DNA from: DATHTS01 sp965219305
GTDB lineage: Bacteria > Acidobacteriota > Blastocatellia > Pyrinomonadales > Pyrinomonadaceae
Direction of reading: 5' to 3'
Assembly: GCA_965219305.1 (NCBI GenBank)
Contig: OZ244725.1
Location: forward strand, 744,001 to 808,000
Length of the DNA: 64,000 bases
The position numbers and the translations under genes are program-made. Shown one piece after another: positions 7,639 to 16,145 of this stretch (positions within the stretch are counted from its first letter, which is position 1; every line of letters starts with the position of its first letter). The notes under the pieces were generated by a model. The model was not told the origin of the DNA, made no database searches, and worked only from the letters and a program-made list of their open reading frames with translations.

Positions 7639-10600
7639 TTAATCTTTTTGTTTAATTATAAAAGTGGTGCCACTTTTTGGGGACGTTTCACCAATAAGTA
7701 ATTCATACCCCGCTTTATCAAGCACTTCGCGGGAAATCTTTAACCCCAACCCTCTGCCTCCCGGCTTACGGCTGAATCCCGGCTCAAAAATAAAATCACG
7801 ATCCGTCGGATGAATGCCGGGTCCGGTATCGGAAACCGTCATCGAACCGTCTTCTGCAACGTCGAGTTTAATTTTTCGCGGTGTCGGGCGGTCTCTTAAC
7901 CAATATATTGCATTGTCAACCAAATTAATGAACACGGGATAAAAGGTTGAAGGATACCCCGTAACCGTGGCGGTAGAAAACCTATCGGAAACTTCCAAAT
8001 CTATTTCGTGTTCCGTCAAATTAACGGAAAATATTCTTCGCAAATAAGCCGCAATTTTTCCGCCCTCAATATCTATTTCGGTTCGATAAAGTCTTCGCTG
8101 AAGTGGAGCAAATGTCGTTAGATACGAATCGAAATGTTCAAATCCGCTTTTCAGGTTTTCATATAAATCAGCTAATTCAGGCGATTGTTTAGCCCACACT
8201 CCAAGTCGTTGAATTGATTCGCGTATGTGATTTGCGGTTCCGCTGAATTCGTGTCCTATTATTGATACAGCCATTCCAAGTTGAGCCAACTCGATGCTTT
8301 CGTCATAGCGAGTTCGTAAATTTATATTTTCCTCTTCAATGGCTGCTATCGTTTCATCCAAGGTGTATGGTCTCTCACCCGTCTTGATCGTGTCGTATAA
8401 GTCGGAAATTCTTTCACTCAGAACGGCTAAAACGGACGAGGTATTATCCGATAATATATCCAACTGCTCGCTAAAAATACCGAAAGCATCGTGAAACACC
8501 TCTTCATTCCCGCGAACGAGTTTATTTCTAAGATCGTTTTCGGCGGTTTTCGAATTGTTGTTGAAATCGGTCTGTATTTTTTCTACTTCTTGCGACAACT
8601 TGAGAATGGAGTTTTTCGTTTCTATAAATGCTGACTTTATTTCTTTGTTTATTTTTGTAACTTGTAGTTTGGAATTTTCCAGAACCCATTTTCTTATTGG
8701 AGACGATGTGTCCTTAGTATTCAGAGATTGTTGGGAAATTTCGGAAATTCTTTTATAGGCATCCCCAACATTGTTGTTCTCGAAATTCAAAAATTCGTTT
8801 CTGTAATGTTCCCACTCTTTAGTTAATTTCTCGTCCAAACCCACTTGCGGTTTTTTTAATTTATATTTGTCGTGCAGTTTTTTGATTTTCCCCTGATAGC
8901 TTTTTTCCAAAGTTAGAATTTGATCGGTAAATTCCTCCGGTAATAAGTCTTTCCGAAGCATTTCAATTTTTTCATAAAATTCCTCGACTATTTCCGTAAT
9001 GCCGAGACCGGGAATCTCATTGTCGAACACCTCGATAACTCTACCCAAATCATTTCTTAGTTTTTTTCTGGTCTCATTATTGTTTTTTTCAATTTCCTTA
9101 CGAATTTTGGCAGCCTCACTTAGCTGTGTTTTGGTTTCTATATATCCGCCAAGATTTTTACCACTTTCCCGAAAGAAATCCACTGCAAGTTGAACGAATA
9201 AATTAACGAGCAATTTTTTAAACTGTTTGTAGGCTTCATTATCTATAAAACCTTCCCGACCCGCTTTTTCCGCTAACTCCCGGTTGTTTTTTTTACTTAC
9301 TTCAACATATCCGAATAATCTTCTATAAGAAAAAAAATAGTACGAAGCCTTTTTGGTTCGCCTCATTTCAAGTCCCAGGTAATCATTGTCGTAATTGCCG
9401 TAAGGCTGAACTCTTATATTATCCTTATAAATATATAGTCCGCCGATTCTGTCCATTTTTGACGTAATCCTGTTAAAATCGTCACTGGACAACGAAGAAT
9501 CCTTCTGCGCCCCCTGAACGTATCCGAATTTCAGGTTAAATGAACCGCATCTAATCTTGCCTTTAATACCTTTCGGTTTTTCTACGAAGTGATCTATTGG
9601 GTCTTGGTTATAAATTCTGATTTTTCCCTCAAAATTACCATCCTCGTCTATTTTTCCTTCCACCAGATGATCCGTAAGTTCAAAGTCATCAAGCGTAAAA
9701 AAATTCTGTGAATTTATTATGTCCTTATAAAAATCCGTTGAAGTATGATCCCGGAAAGCCGTTCGTATCAACGGCTTTGGAAAAGTGCTTTTTTTCTCAT
9801 TTTCCCACGATTTTCGCTTCGCATCCGGTTCGGCGGGAAGTTTCATCGTATTGGTGAATCCGACAAGGGTTTTTATCAGAGGCGGCGCACCGTCGCCATC
9901 CTTATCTTCGTCAATTTCGCTGCCGAGTTGGGTCGCGGCGGGAAGAATGTAAAAATGCGTTCCCGTATTATTTCCCAACAGCGACAAATTTGATTTCGGA
10001 TCGTCTCTTTCGTTACCGAAACTCCGCAAGTATTCGTCGGCTTCATTCGGGTCGAAATCGAATTTCTCCAAATCCTCCAAGATGAGTTTCCGAAGTCCCT
10101 TCGGAATGCGACTTTTCAATTTTTCGATATTTTCCCTAAAAAGTTCAACCAATACGGAAACCTCCTCTCCGGTCGGTAAGGTTCCTTCGGGATACGGTAT
10201 AACGGGTATTTCTATTTCATCCAAATCTATTCCGGGAGCCTCGAAAATTCTCCAATTCAGAAAGGCGGCGACCGTCGGTAGGTAAATATCGTTTTCCTTG
10301 GAACGTGAGAGTACTAATACTTGGGAACCGATGGTGGAAATGGCAAGTCTTCCGATGCCTTTTTCACCCATCATAAACCGCAATTCTTTACCGCCGGGAG
10401 GCGGATTCTCACCGCTTCCGTCTTCGATATACTTGCTCTCGGTTCCAACCGCCAACCAGCGCTCCGTAAATTGACTCTCGGACATACCTGTTCCGTCATC
10501 CCTGAGGACGAACAGATCGTTGTAACGAAAATAGTCGGCTTCTATGTTGTCGGCGTATGCGTCGTAGGAATTTTTGAAAAGCTCGCTTATTGCGGTAGAT

Positions 10601-10665
10601 ATGTTGGCGATTTGTTGTCGTCCGAGCATATCTATCGCTCTGGCTCGCGTTTTAAATTTAGCCAT
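7639..10665 (-). CDS. Dual GHKL ATPase: MORC/Hsp90-type N-terminus, histidine-kinase C-terminus
   Basis: A 1008-residue protein with two ATP-binding modules of the same superfamily. At the N-terminus (residues ~1-150) AISELFKNSYDAYA is the N box, LRDDGTGMS the G1 box and GEKGIGRLAIS the G2 box of a MORC/MutL/Hsp90-like ATPase. A long middle (~470-790) is charged and coiled-coil-like. The C-terminus has a His-containing helix (SIIGHEFSGTANHI, His near 805), then FINLVDNAIYWL, VSDTGPGI and GRGLGLKISREVL, a histidine-kinase ATPase. It overlaps the methyltransferase stop by 8 bases. Prokaryotic MORC-like ATPases are known in predicted restriction-type loci; coupling to a kinase and receiver suggests signal-controlled clamp or nuclease loading (inference). 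Confidence 0.88.
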   Translation of the reverse strand: MAKFKTRARAIDMLGRQQIANISTAISELFKNSYDAYADNIEADYFRYNDLFVLRDDGTGMSESQFTERWLAVGTESKYIEDGSGENPPPGGKELRFMMGEKGIGRLAISTIGSQVLVLSRSKENDIYLPTVAAFLNWRIFEAPGIDLDEIEIPVIPYPEGTLPTGEEVSVLVELFRENIEKLKSRIPKGLRKLILEDLEKFDFDPNEADEYLRSFGNERDDPKSNLSLLGNNTGTHFYILPAATQLGSEIDEDKDGDGAPPLIKTLVGFTNTMKLPAEPDAKRKSWENEKKSTFPKPLIRTAFRDHTSTDFYKDIINSQNFFTLDDFELTDHLVEGKIDEDGNFEGKIRIYNQDPIDHFVEKPKGIKGKIRCGSFNLKFGYVQGAQKDSSLSSDDFNRITSKMDRIGGLYIYKDNIRVQPYGNYDNDYLGLEMRRTKKASYYFFSYRRLFGYVEVSKKNNRELAEKAGREGFIDNEAYKQFKKLLVNLFVQLAVDFFRESGKNLGGYIETKTQLSEAAKIRKEIEKNNNETRKKLRNDLGRVIEVFDNEIPGLGITEIVEEFYEKIEMLRKDLLPEEFTDQILTLEKSYQGKIKKLHDKYKLKKPQVGLDEKLTKEWEHYRNEFLNFENNNVGDAYKRISEISQQSLNTKDTSSPIRKWVLENSKLQVTKINKEIKSAFIETKNSILKLSQEVEKIQTDFNNNSKTAENDLRNKLVRGNEEVFHDAFGIFSEQLDILSDNTSSVLAVLSERISDLYDTIKTGERPYTLDETIAAIEEENINLRTRYDESIELAQLGMAVSIIGHEFSGTANHIRESIQRLGVWAKQSPELADLYENLKSGFEHFDSYLTTFAPLQRRLYRTEIDIEGGKIAAYLRRIFSVNLTEHEIDLEVSDRFSTATVTGYPSTFYPVFINLVDNAIYWLRDRPTPRKIKLDVAEDGSMTVSDTGPGIHPTDRDFIFEPGFSRKPGGRGLGLKISREVLDKAGYELLIGETSPKSGTTFIIKQKD

Positions 10666-11818
10666 CTATATTTTCTAGCTCGATATTCCGAAAATGTGAA
10701 ATGAAGTTTTCCCCGAATCGCTCGGCAAGTAAGACCGGAACGGCATTGCCGATTTGACGTGCAACGGCATTCAGTCCGCCTTCGAAGATGAATTTGTCCG
10801 AGAAAGTTTGTAATCTTGCTGCTTCGCGTGCGCTGATTGCCCGATCTTCTTCCGGATGTCCGAATCTTCCGTTTGAAAGACTGGTACATCTTGTCGTAAG
10901 TCCGGTAGCCGGTTCGTGCCAGAATAATCGGCTGTAAACGTCCGTATGCGTTGCGTCTTTCCCTTTGTGGCACTCAAGTTGTAGGTTTTCGGGCAATGAG
11001 AGGCGATTACCGCCGATAGGAATTGCCTTAATTCTCTGCAAATTTAAGGACGACAATCCGGCTGATTGATGATTCGGTATCAAAGGATGAGTTTCACCTT
11101 GTTCAATTTTCGGAAGGGCGTTTATACCGCCTATTTTGTCAAAAACGGTAGCGAATCGAACGTCTTTCCCGTCATTGGTTTCTTCGGGGTAGTCAATCTC
11201 CCCCAGAAGACTGGCTATCAAAATGATTCTTCTTCTTCTTTGGGGAACACCGTATTTGTGCATCTCGATAATTTTGGGTTTCGGGTATTTATATCCCAAC
11301 TCATCCAATACTTTCAGCAGTTCGGCAAACGGCGCGTGTTCATTGGAAATTTTTTGAAAACCCGGAACATTTTCGACAAATATAAAATCCGGCAGATAAT
11401 ATCTGATGAATCTGATAAATTCCAGCAACAGTCTTTCCTTTTTTATTTTTTCTTTATCTCGCTTTTCTCTTCGCTCCAGTTCCTGTTTGTCATCCGTCGG
11501 CAAGTCGGATTTTTTCCACCGATTTAAAACGGAGAACGGCTGACACGGAGCGCATCCCGTAAAAAGTATTTTCCGAGTCCGGCTACCGGGTTTTCCGACA
11601 TAATCTTCCAGATCGGTTGTTTTTATATTATTGATATCTTCGCAAATAAATTCGGCTTCGGGAAAATTTTTTTTAAATGTTTTGTACGAATACTTATCAA
11701 AATCCAGTCCTAATGCTATCTCCATTCCGGCATTTCGCAGTCCGGAACTAGTTCCTCCGCAACCCGAGAAAAAATCGTAAACTACAATGGGATCATCTTG
11801 TTTCAATTTTTTCGACAT
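10658..11818 (-). CDS. DNA cytosine-5 methyltransferase (Dcm-like)
   Basis: About 386 residues with the C5-methyltransferase motifs in order: I (VYDFFSGCGGTSSGL), IV with the catalytic Cys (GCAPCQPFS), VI (FVENVPGF), VIII (VPQRRRRIILIAS), the target-recognition region, then IX/X (EAARLQTFSD, QIGNAVPVLLAERFG). It methylates carbon 5 of cytosine in a short target that cannot be read from the sequence. The start at 11818 (MSKKLKQDD) is chosen over an upstream hydrophobic, out-of-character extension. It is the first intact gene of the operon and the next gene overlaps its stop. No ordinary restriction endonuclease lies beside it. Confidence 0.93.
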   Translation of the reverse strand: MSKKLKQDDPIVVYDFFSGCGGTSSGLRNAGMEIALGLDFDKYSYKTFKKNFPEAEFICEDINNIKTTDLEDYVGKPGSRTRKILFTGCAPCQPFSVLNRWKKSDLPTDDKQELERREKRDKEKIKKERLLLEFIRFIRYYLPDFIFVENVPGFQKISNEHAPFAELLKVLDELGYKYPKPKIIEMHKYGVPQRRRRIILIASLLGEIDYPEETNDGKDVRFATVFDKIGGINALPKIEQGETHPLIPNHQSAGLSSLNLQRIKAIPIGGNRLSLPENLQLECHKGKDATHTDVYSRLFWHEPATGLTTRCTSLSNGRFGHPEEDRAISAREAARLQTFSDKFIFEGGLNAVARQIGNAVPVLLAERFGENFISHFRNIELENIDG

Positions 11819-12039
11819 AATCAATATAATTTGCTTATTTGAAGAATCATATTTATGAAATATTACAAAATGTAATAAGAAAAGGACACAGTTAAGCATA
11901 AATTTTAAGAATATAAAGAGATAAAGTCAAACCAACAAATGATTTGACCGGAATACGCCCCGATATGATTAGAGTTATTATTCCTATATAAAATTGTCTA
12001 AAATTTAAGGTTTAGTTAAGTATTGATAAATAAAGGTAT

Positions 12040-12333
12040 TTATTCATATTTATTCGGATATTTATTTTTAGCGGACATAACTTGAGATAAATCTACTTCA
12101 TCATCAATTAATATGTCAACGGAAACATTGGCTAATCGGGCATATTGCAACAAAACTATAAGCGGCGGTTCTCAAGGACCTTTTTCATATTGAGTAATAC
12201 TTGCCCGATGTAAGGGAATTGAAGGACAGTTTAACTTTGTAACAAAATCTTCCGTTGTTAAATTCAGACTTTTCCGGATCAACTTTAGTTTCTCCGCCAA
12301 CCTTGCCGGTCTGACTCTTTTTCCGGTTCCCAT
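12040..12333 (-). pseudogene. XRE-family controller broken by an in-frame TGA
   Basis: From an ATG at 12333 with AGGAGG upstream, the frame reads MGTGKRVRPARLAEKLKLIR, then a helix-turn-helix ending ITQYEKGP, then TGA (12172-12174), and continues in the same frame EPPLIVLLQYARLANVSVDI and on to a TAA at 12040. The restored protein is a clear paralogue of the regulator at 3236-3487 (shared ...YARL..ISTDILIDDDL-type end). It lies about 220 bases upstream of the methyltransferase on the same strand, the position of a C-protein-like controller. One substitution (for example CGA to TGA) would explain the loss. Confidence 0.82.
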
Positions 12334-12695
12334 CAGAGTTTTCCTCCTGATGAGATTTTTAAGGCGAATTCGGCTAGTTTTATACCAGTTGAGAAAATGA
12401 TATGATTGTTATCATTTGGTAGTAGAAATTGGTTACCTGATCTTTGTGCCGAATAACAAATTAAAAATTTGTTCAGCCCATCATTCATTTGTCAATTCCA
12501 AATCGAACCGTCATAGCTGGTAAAAAATTATTAAGTTTAAAAAGATCAATTAATTGGGAGCAAATTACCGGGAAAATGAATATTTTTGTTGATAAGCTAG
12601 TAAGCTAGCAAATAAGCAGTCTTTGGATCTTCAATCGTTTTTAATAAAATACATCAATTGGTAACTGCATCTTGAATGATTATAGATCATAAGTA
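12334..12695. other. Intergenic spacer with divergent transcription starts, no gene seen
   Basis: AT-rich. It must hold the leftward promoter for the broken regulator and the methyltransferase operon and the rightward promoter for the small DNA-binding proteins. A short repeated GCTAG pair (around 12595-12608) is the only visible structure. Confidence 0.5.
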
Positions 12696-12956
12696 ATGAA
12701 TGATAAAAAAGCGGATAAATCCGACAAATCCGAGAGCAGTAAAATTTTGACAAGTTTTTATCTTTCTCCGAAAACTCAAGAAAAGATTGACGACCTTTTA
12801 TATTATATGAAAAAGCGGCTGCCAATCGGAAAACGCAGGAAATTAACAAAATCCATCTTTTATGAAACGGGATTTAGAATTCTTATCGAAGAATATAATT
12901 CAAAAGGCGAAGAGAGTGCTTTACTTAGGGAAATACTGGAATTAATGAAAGAATAA
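12696..12956 (+). CDS. Small ribbon-helix-helix-like protein, paralogue 2
   Basis: An 86-residue basic protein with a Lys/Ser/Asp-rich start and then SKILTSFYLSPKTQEKIDDL, RLPIGKRRKLTKSIFYETGF and RILIEEYNSKGEESALL. The pattern strand, charged loop, helix matches the proteins at 4356 and 13014 (shared K.RNKL.KS-type loop). The Shine-Dalgarno is weak. It is followed 57 bases later, on the same strand, by the third paralogue, so the two are probably cotranscribed and may form a hetero-oligomer (inference). Likely a DNA-binding regulator. Confidence 0.72.
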   Translation: MNDKKADKSDKSESSKILTSFYLSPKTQEKIDDLLYYMKKRLPIGKRRKLTKSIFYETGFRILIEEYNSKGEESALLREILELMKE

Positions 12957-13013
12957 TCAGCCACCGAAACTTTATGATTCGGTAATTCTCACGTTGGCTT
13001 CCGGTTGGTCTGA

Positions 13014-13280
13014 ATGTCTATGGGAAAGAAATCGAAAAGCATTAAGAAAAAATCTGATGTAGAGAAAGAACAAGTAAATTTGCGTTTACCCGTTGATCTT
13101 GTAGAAGATATTGAGCGAATTTTATTCTATGCCCGTCAGTCGGTTCCGAGGGAGAAGCGAAACAAACTACATAAATCGAAACTTTACGAGATAGTTTTTC
13201 AGGTAGTTTTAGAAAATTATATAGAAGAAAAACACGACAGTCTGTTAAGTAATTTGATCAATAAATGGGGCAGAAATTAA
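13014..13280 (+). CDS. Small ribbon-helix-helix-like protein, paralogue 3
   Basis: An 88-residue basic protein. VEKEQVNLRLPVDLVEDIER is a likely RHH strand plus first helix, SVPREKRNKLHKSKLYEIVF the basic loop and second helix, and DSLLSNLINKW the tail, which resembles that of the protein at 4356. A second ATG at 13020 is possible. No partner of the toxin type lies next to it: the gene downstream is on the other strand. Confidence 0.74.
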   Translation: MSMGKKSKSIKKKSDVEKEQVNLRLPVDLVEDIERILFYARQSVPREKRNKLHKSKLYEIVFQVVLENYIEEKHDSLLSNLINKWGRN

Positions 13281-13560
13281 ACTTTTACATTTTTTACCTA
13301 AATGAATTTCGTAGATCAGAAATATTAGCGAGTAGAAAAAAGCACTGAAAAAGTAAGCCAAAATCAAATGAGATTAGAAGCGTAACATATTTTGCCTACT
13401 TAACAAATTAACTGTTTCAATTTCTTTAGTTATATTATTTTCTTTACTTGACAGTTTAAATTGCTCTTAACCAACAACTAAAAAATTCAATATCCAATCT
13501 ATAACTAGAAGTCTGAATCTCAACAATTCTTGCAGTCGCTGATAGAATAATTTATACATG

Positions 13561-14775
13561 TTAACGAACATTAATAGCTCTTTCTTTTGTTTCACTTTCC
13601 AGATGGTAAGTTTCAACCAACTTTGTAGGATTTAATTCCAGTTCCAAAAACCCATGTTCCCAAAAATGTTTCTTCGTTTTAATACATTTGCATCTGCCTT
13701 TGGCATACCACTCAGATTTGTTTTCAGCTTTTGGTTTTTTCCACTTTTCTAAAAATGAGCCGTTACCTATGCAAGCCCCGTTAAAACCAATTGTTTCTTT
13801 TTTATAAAATACACAACTATGTTCGTGTCCCCAGTACCAAGAGAAAATTTTTGGTAGTAATGTTTCAATTTGATTTTTTAGTATAGGTGAAATTCCGCCC
13901 CAACTAGACTCAATGTAATGATGACTCAGTAGAATGACTCTTTTTTCGGTATTACAAACTAATTCCTCAAGCCAGCTTAGTTGGTCTTTATCTAACTCTC
14001 CCTCATTACGGAGAAAATTCTTTGCAGGCAAAGCTGTATCCAAACAAGCTATTACCCAATCTCTGTTTTCAATAGAAAAATATCTTCCCGGTTGTTTTAA
14101 AACGTCGAGCATTGCACTAACTGGTTTTCCTCCCATATAAAGCTCGTGATTTCCTAGAAGCGTTAACACTTTAGGACCTGCCTGTTGAAAGGGAGCAAGG
14201 AAGTGTTCAAGCACTGATTGGTACCCCCCAGCAAAATATATATCCCCAAGGTGAATTAAAAAGTCGAATGGGTTTTCTTTGTGTATTTCCCGTACTTTAC
14301 TCAAAACTTTTTGCTGAATTGGACTATTAAACCCGCCATCTCCAACCAAGGCTAATCTAATATTTTTAGTTTCGATTTTTATCGAATGATCGGGAATTCG
14401 ATTTTCTAAATCGTTAAAGCTTTCATCACCGTGATTAATATAAGCTCTTAATCCTGCCGACAGCCATTCGATAATTCTACCATTATGGAGCAATCCATCC
14501 ATATTATCGGCACTAGCGGTTAGAATTGAAATTCTTTCACTCTCTTCTCCAGTAGCGGTCAAAATCGGAATACTCTCGCTTTGTTTGAAGAAATAAACTG
14601 CGTTTGCCAAAACAGGATCTTCATAAGTGAAATCGCCGTCCGGATTCCCGCTAAAGATTTCGGGATTTTGTTTTAATCTTTTCAAAGCGGAATTAATTTC
14701 ATTCGATACTTTAGGATCGTCTTCGTAAGAAGCGATTTTTATCAAAAGATTTTCAAAGTCTTCACGATTCATCAT
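13561..14775 (-). CDS. Calcineurin-like metallophosphoesterase, last gene of the kinase-protease operon
   Basis: A 404-residue protein. An unrecognised N-terminal region of ~135 residues precedes a metallophosphoesterase domain with its metal ligands: LALVGDGG (motif I, where the usual D-x-H has become D-G-G), LIHLGDIY (II), LLGNHELY (III), VILLSHHY (IV) and YWGHEHSC (V). Such enzymes cut phosphodiesters or phosphomonoesters, including cyclic nucleotides and nucleic acids. Its ATGATG start overlaps the stop of the protease gene (ATGA), so the two are translationally coupled. Within this operon it is a candidate effector or a signal-degrading enzyme. Confidence 0.85.
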   Translation of the reverse strand: MMNREDFENLLIKIASYEDDPKVSNEINSALKRLKQNPEIFSGNPDGDFTYEDPVLANAVYFFKQSESIPILTATGEESERISILTASADNMDGLLHNGRIIEWLSAGLRAYINHGDESFNDLENRIPDHSIKIETKNIRLALVGDGGFNSPIQQKVLSKVREIHKENPFDFLIHLGDIYFAGGYQSVLEHFLAPFQQAGPKVLTLLGNHELYMGGKPVSAMLDVLKQPGRYFSIENRDWVIACLDTALPAKNFLRNEGELDKDQLSWLEELVCNTEKRVILLSHHYIESSWGGISPILKNQIETLLPKIFSWYWGHEHSCVFYKKETIGFNGACIGNGSFLEKWKKPKAENKSEWYAKGRCKCIKTKKHFWEHGFLELELNPTKLVETYHLESETKERAINVR

Positions 14776-15401
14776 AATTCATTTCCTCTATAGATACCTT
14801 TTAATTGTTCTCTCAAAAACATTCGCATCATTCTAGCGTATTCATATTCGCTTTCTTCTTCCGAATCGAATTTTTTCAAGATTTTATTATATATATTTTC
14901 TATTGTTAGAATTACGCTTGAATCCACAGTTTCTTTTTTATCAATTTCATCAATTATTTCGTGAAAAATTTCTGTCCAATAATCTTTATATTCTGATTTT
15001 TGAATAAATGAGATTTTTGTTGTGAATCCGAAAAAATCTCCATTTGTTTCCTTAGTAAAAGAAACACCTAATCCTTTTCCAGCCAAACAAGCAAATGCTA
15101 CAAGTATTCTAGGACCAAGATCAAAGTCGCTTTTTGAATAAAAAATGGATGTTTCTTCTTCAAAATTTCCTTTGACATGAAGTTTATTAACACTTCCGTG
15201 TCCCCCAAAAATAAATAGACCAGGCTTATTAAGCTTTTTAGAATCAATTAGTTCTTTGTAAGAAATTTGTTTATCCTCTAAATCTATGAATTTAAAATCC
15301 TTATTCGGATACTTTTCAAGAATATTTTTGATAAATTTCGTAGTACCATTTTTATCATAACAAGTTGCACAAATCACTCTCGGTAAGGTTTCGTTTTTCA
15401 T
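14772..15401 (-). CDS. Caspase/CHAT-like cysteine protease candidate
   Basis: A 209-residue protein. PGLFIFGGHGS gives a His-Gly at residue 68 and PRILVAFACLAGKGLG a Cys at residue 105 in an A-C-x-x-G setting, followed by FTKETNGDFFGFTTKISF. A His-Gly after one hydrophobic strand and an (S/A)-C-x-x-G after the next is the catalytic dyad arrangement of clan CD proteases (caspases, CHAT, gingipain). The N-terminus (RVICATCYDKNGTTKFIK) would be strand 1 and the first helix. It follows the response regulator by 36 bases and overlaps the phosphoesterase. The call rests on motif pattern only; a substrate is unknown. Confidence 0.55.
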   Translation of the reverse strand: MKNETLPRVICATCYDKNGTTKFIKNILEKYPNKDFKFIDLEDKQISYKELIDSKKLNKPGLFIFGGHGSVNKLHVKGNFEEETSIFYSKSDFDLGPRILVAFACLAGKGLGVSFTKETNGDFFGFTTKISFIQKSEYKDYWTEIFHEIIDEIDKKETVDSSVILTIENIYNKILKKFDSEEESEYEYARMMRMFLREQLKGIYRGNEL

Positions 15402-15437
15402 TATTTTGATTTTATGTTTTTATTCAATTTAACCTAG

Positions 15438-16145
15438 CTAAAGTTTCAAACAATATCTCATCTCATCTATGAACATACTAAATAATCTTTGCCCATCTTC
15501 TGTTTCATTTTCGACCTGTTCAGCAAGTTCATAGGCATTCATAGAATCTCCTCCCATCAGAAAAACACTTTCTTCTGGATTCGAGAAGTTTACCAACCAT
15601 TCAATCAATAAATCTTTTACTCCTGAATCCAATACGGAAGTTTTTTCATCGCTTTCCGATTCAACATCTGCTATACCGCCCAAACGTTTCTTTATAAGAT
15701 CAATATTAATTTGTTTGGAGTTCTCAATGATGTTAGAAACTTTTCTCCGCCAATCATCCTCTCCTTTATCAATAACTTCAATTCCTAAACTCTCGAACCT
15801 TTTATCTTCATTACCTGTTACTGTCCCTGTGATAACTATTATTTCTGCATTGCCGAATAATTTCCGGTTGTTAGCAATCAAATCATATCCAGACATTAGA
15901 GAATTATCATAATTAATATCGACTACTACTGCGTCATAACCCCGCTTTGAACTTTTCAATTTCTTGATAGCATTTTCAGGAGAATTGACAATATCAACTT
16001 TTGTCATTTTATTAAATTCAAATAATTCCTTGTTTCTATCTAAAAACCCTGTATCGTCATCAATAAGCAGTATATTTACCCAATCATTCTTAGGTACAAT
16101 TTTGATTTTAGGTTCCACTACCATTTCCGGTGCCGGTGCCGCCAT
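15438..16145 (-). CDS. Response regulator of the kinase-protease operon
   Basis: A 235-residue protein. The receiver domain spans ~22-145: NILLIDDD (D29/D30), YDAVVVDINYD (phospho-acceptor D76), IIVITGTVTG (Thr ~107) and EVIDKGE (Lys ~127). The last ~80 residues (KDLLIEWLVNFSNPEESVFL, then YELAEQVENETEDGQRLFSM) are helical and not a recognised DNA-binding output, so it may act by protein contact, for example on the protease encoded next. The ATG is preceded by GGAGGAG, and the gene overlaps the histidine kinase by 38 bases, which points to coupled translation. Confidence 0.88.
   Translation of the reverse strand: MAAPAPEMVVEPKIKIVPKNDWVNILLIDDDTGFLDRNKELFEFNKMTKVDIVNSPENAIKKLKSSKRGYDAVVVDINYDNSLMSGYDLIANNRKLFGNAEIIVITGTVTGNEDKRFESLGIEVIDKGEDDWRRKVSNIIENSKQINIDLIKKRLGGIADVESESDEKTSVLDSGVKDLLIEWLVNFSNPEESVFLMGGDSMNAYELAEQVENETEDGQRLFSMFIDEMRYCLKL

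Noticed and set aside
12172..12174. TGA read as an amino acid (recoding) in the XRE gene
   Set aside because: No SECIS-like structure or special position; simple nonsense mutation is more economical.
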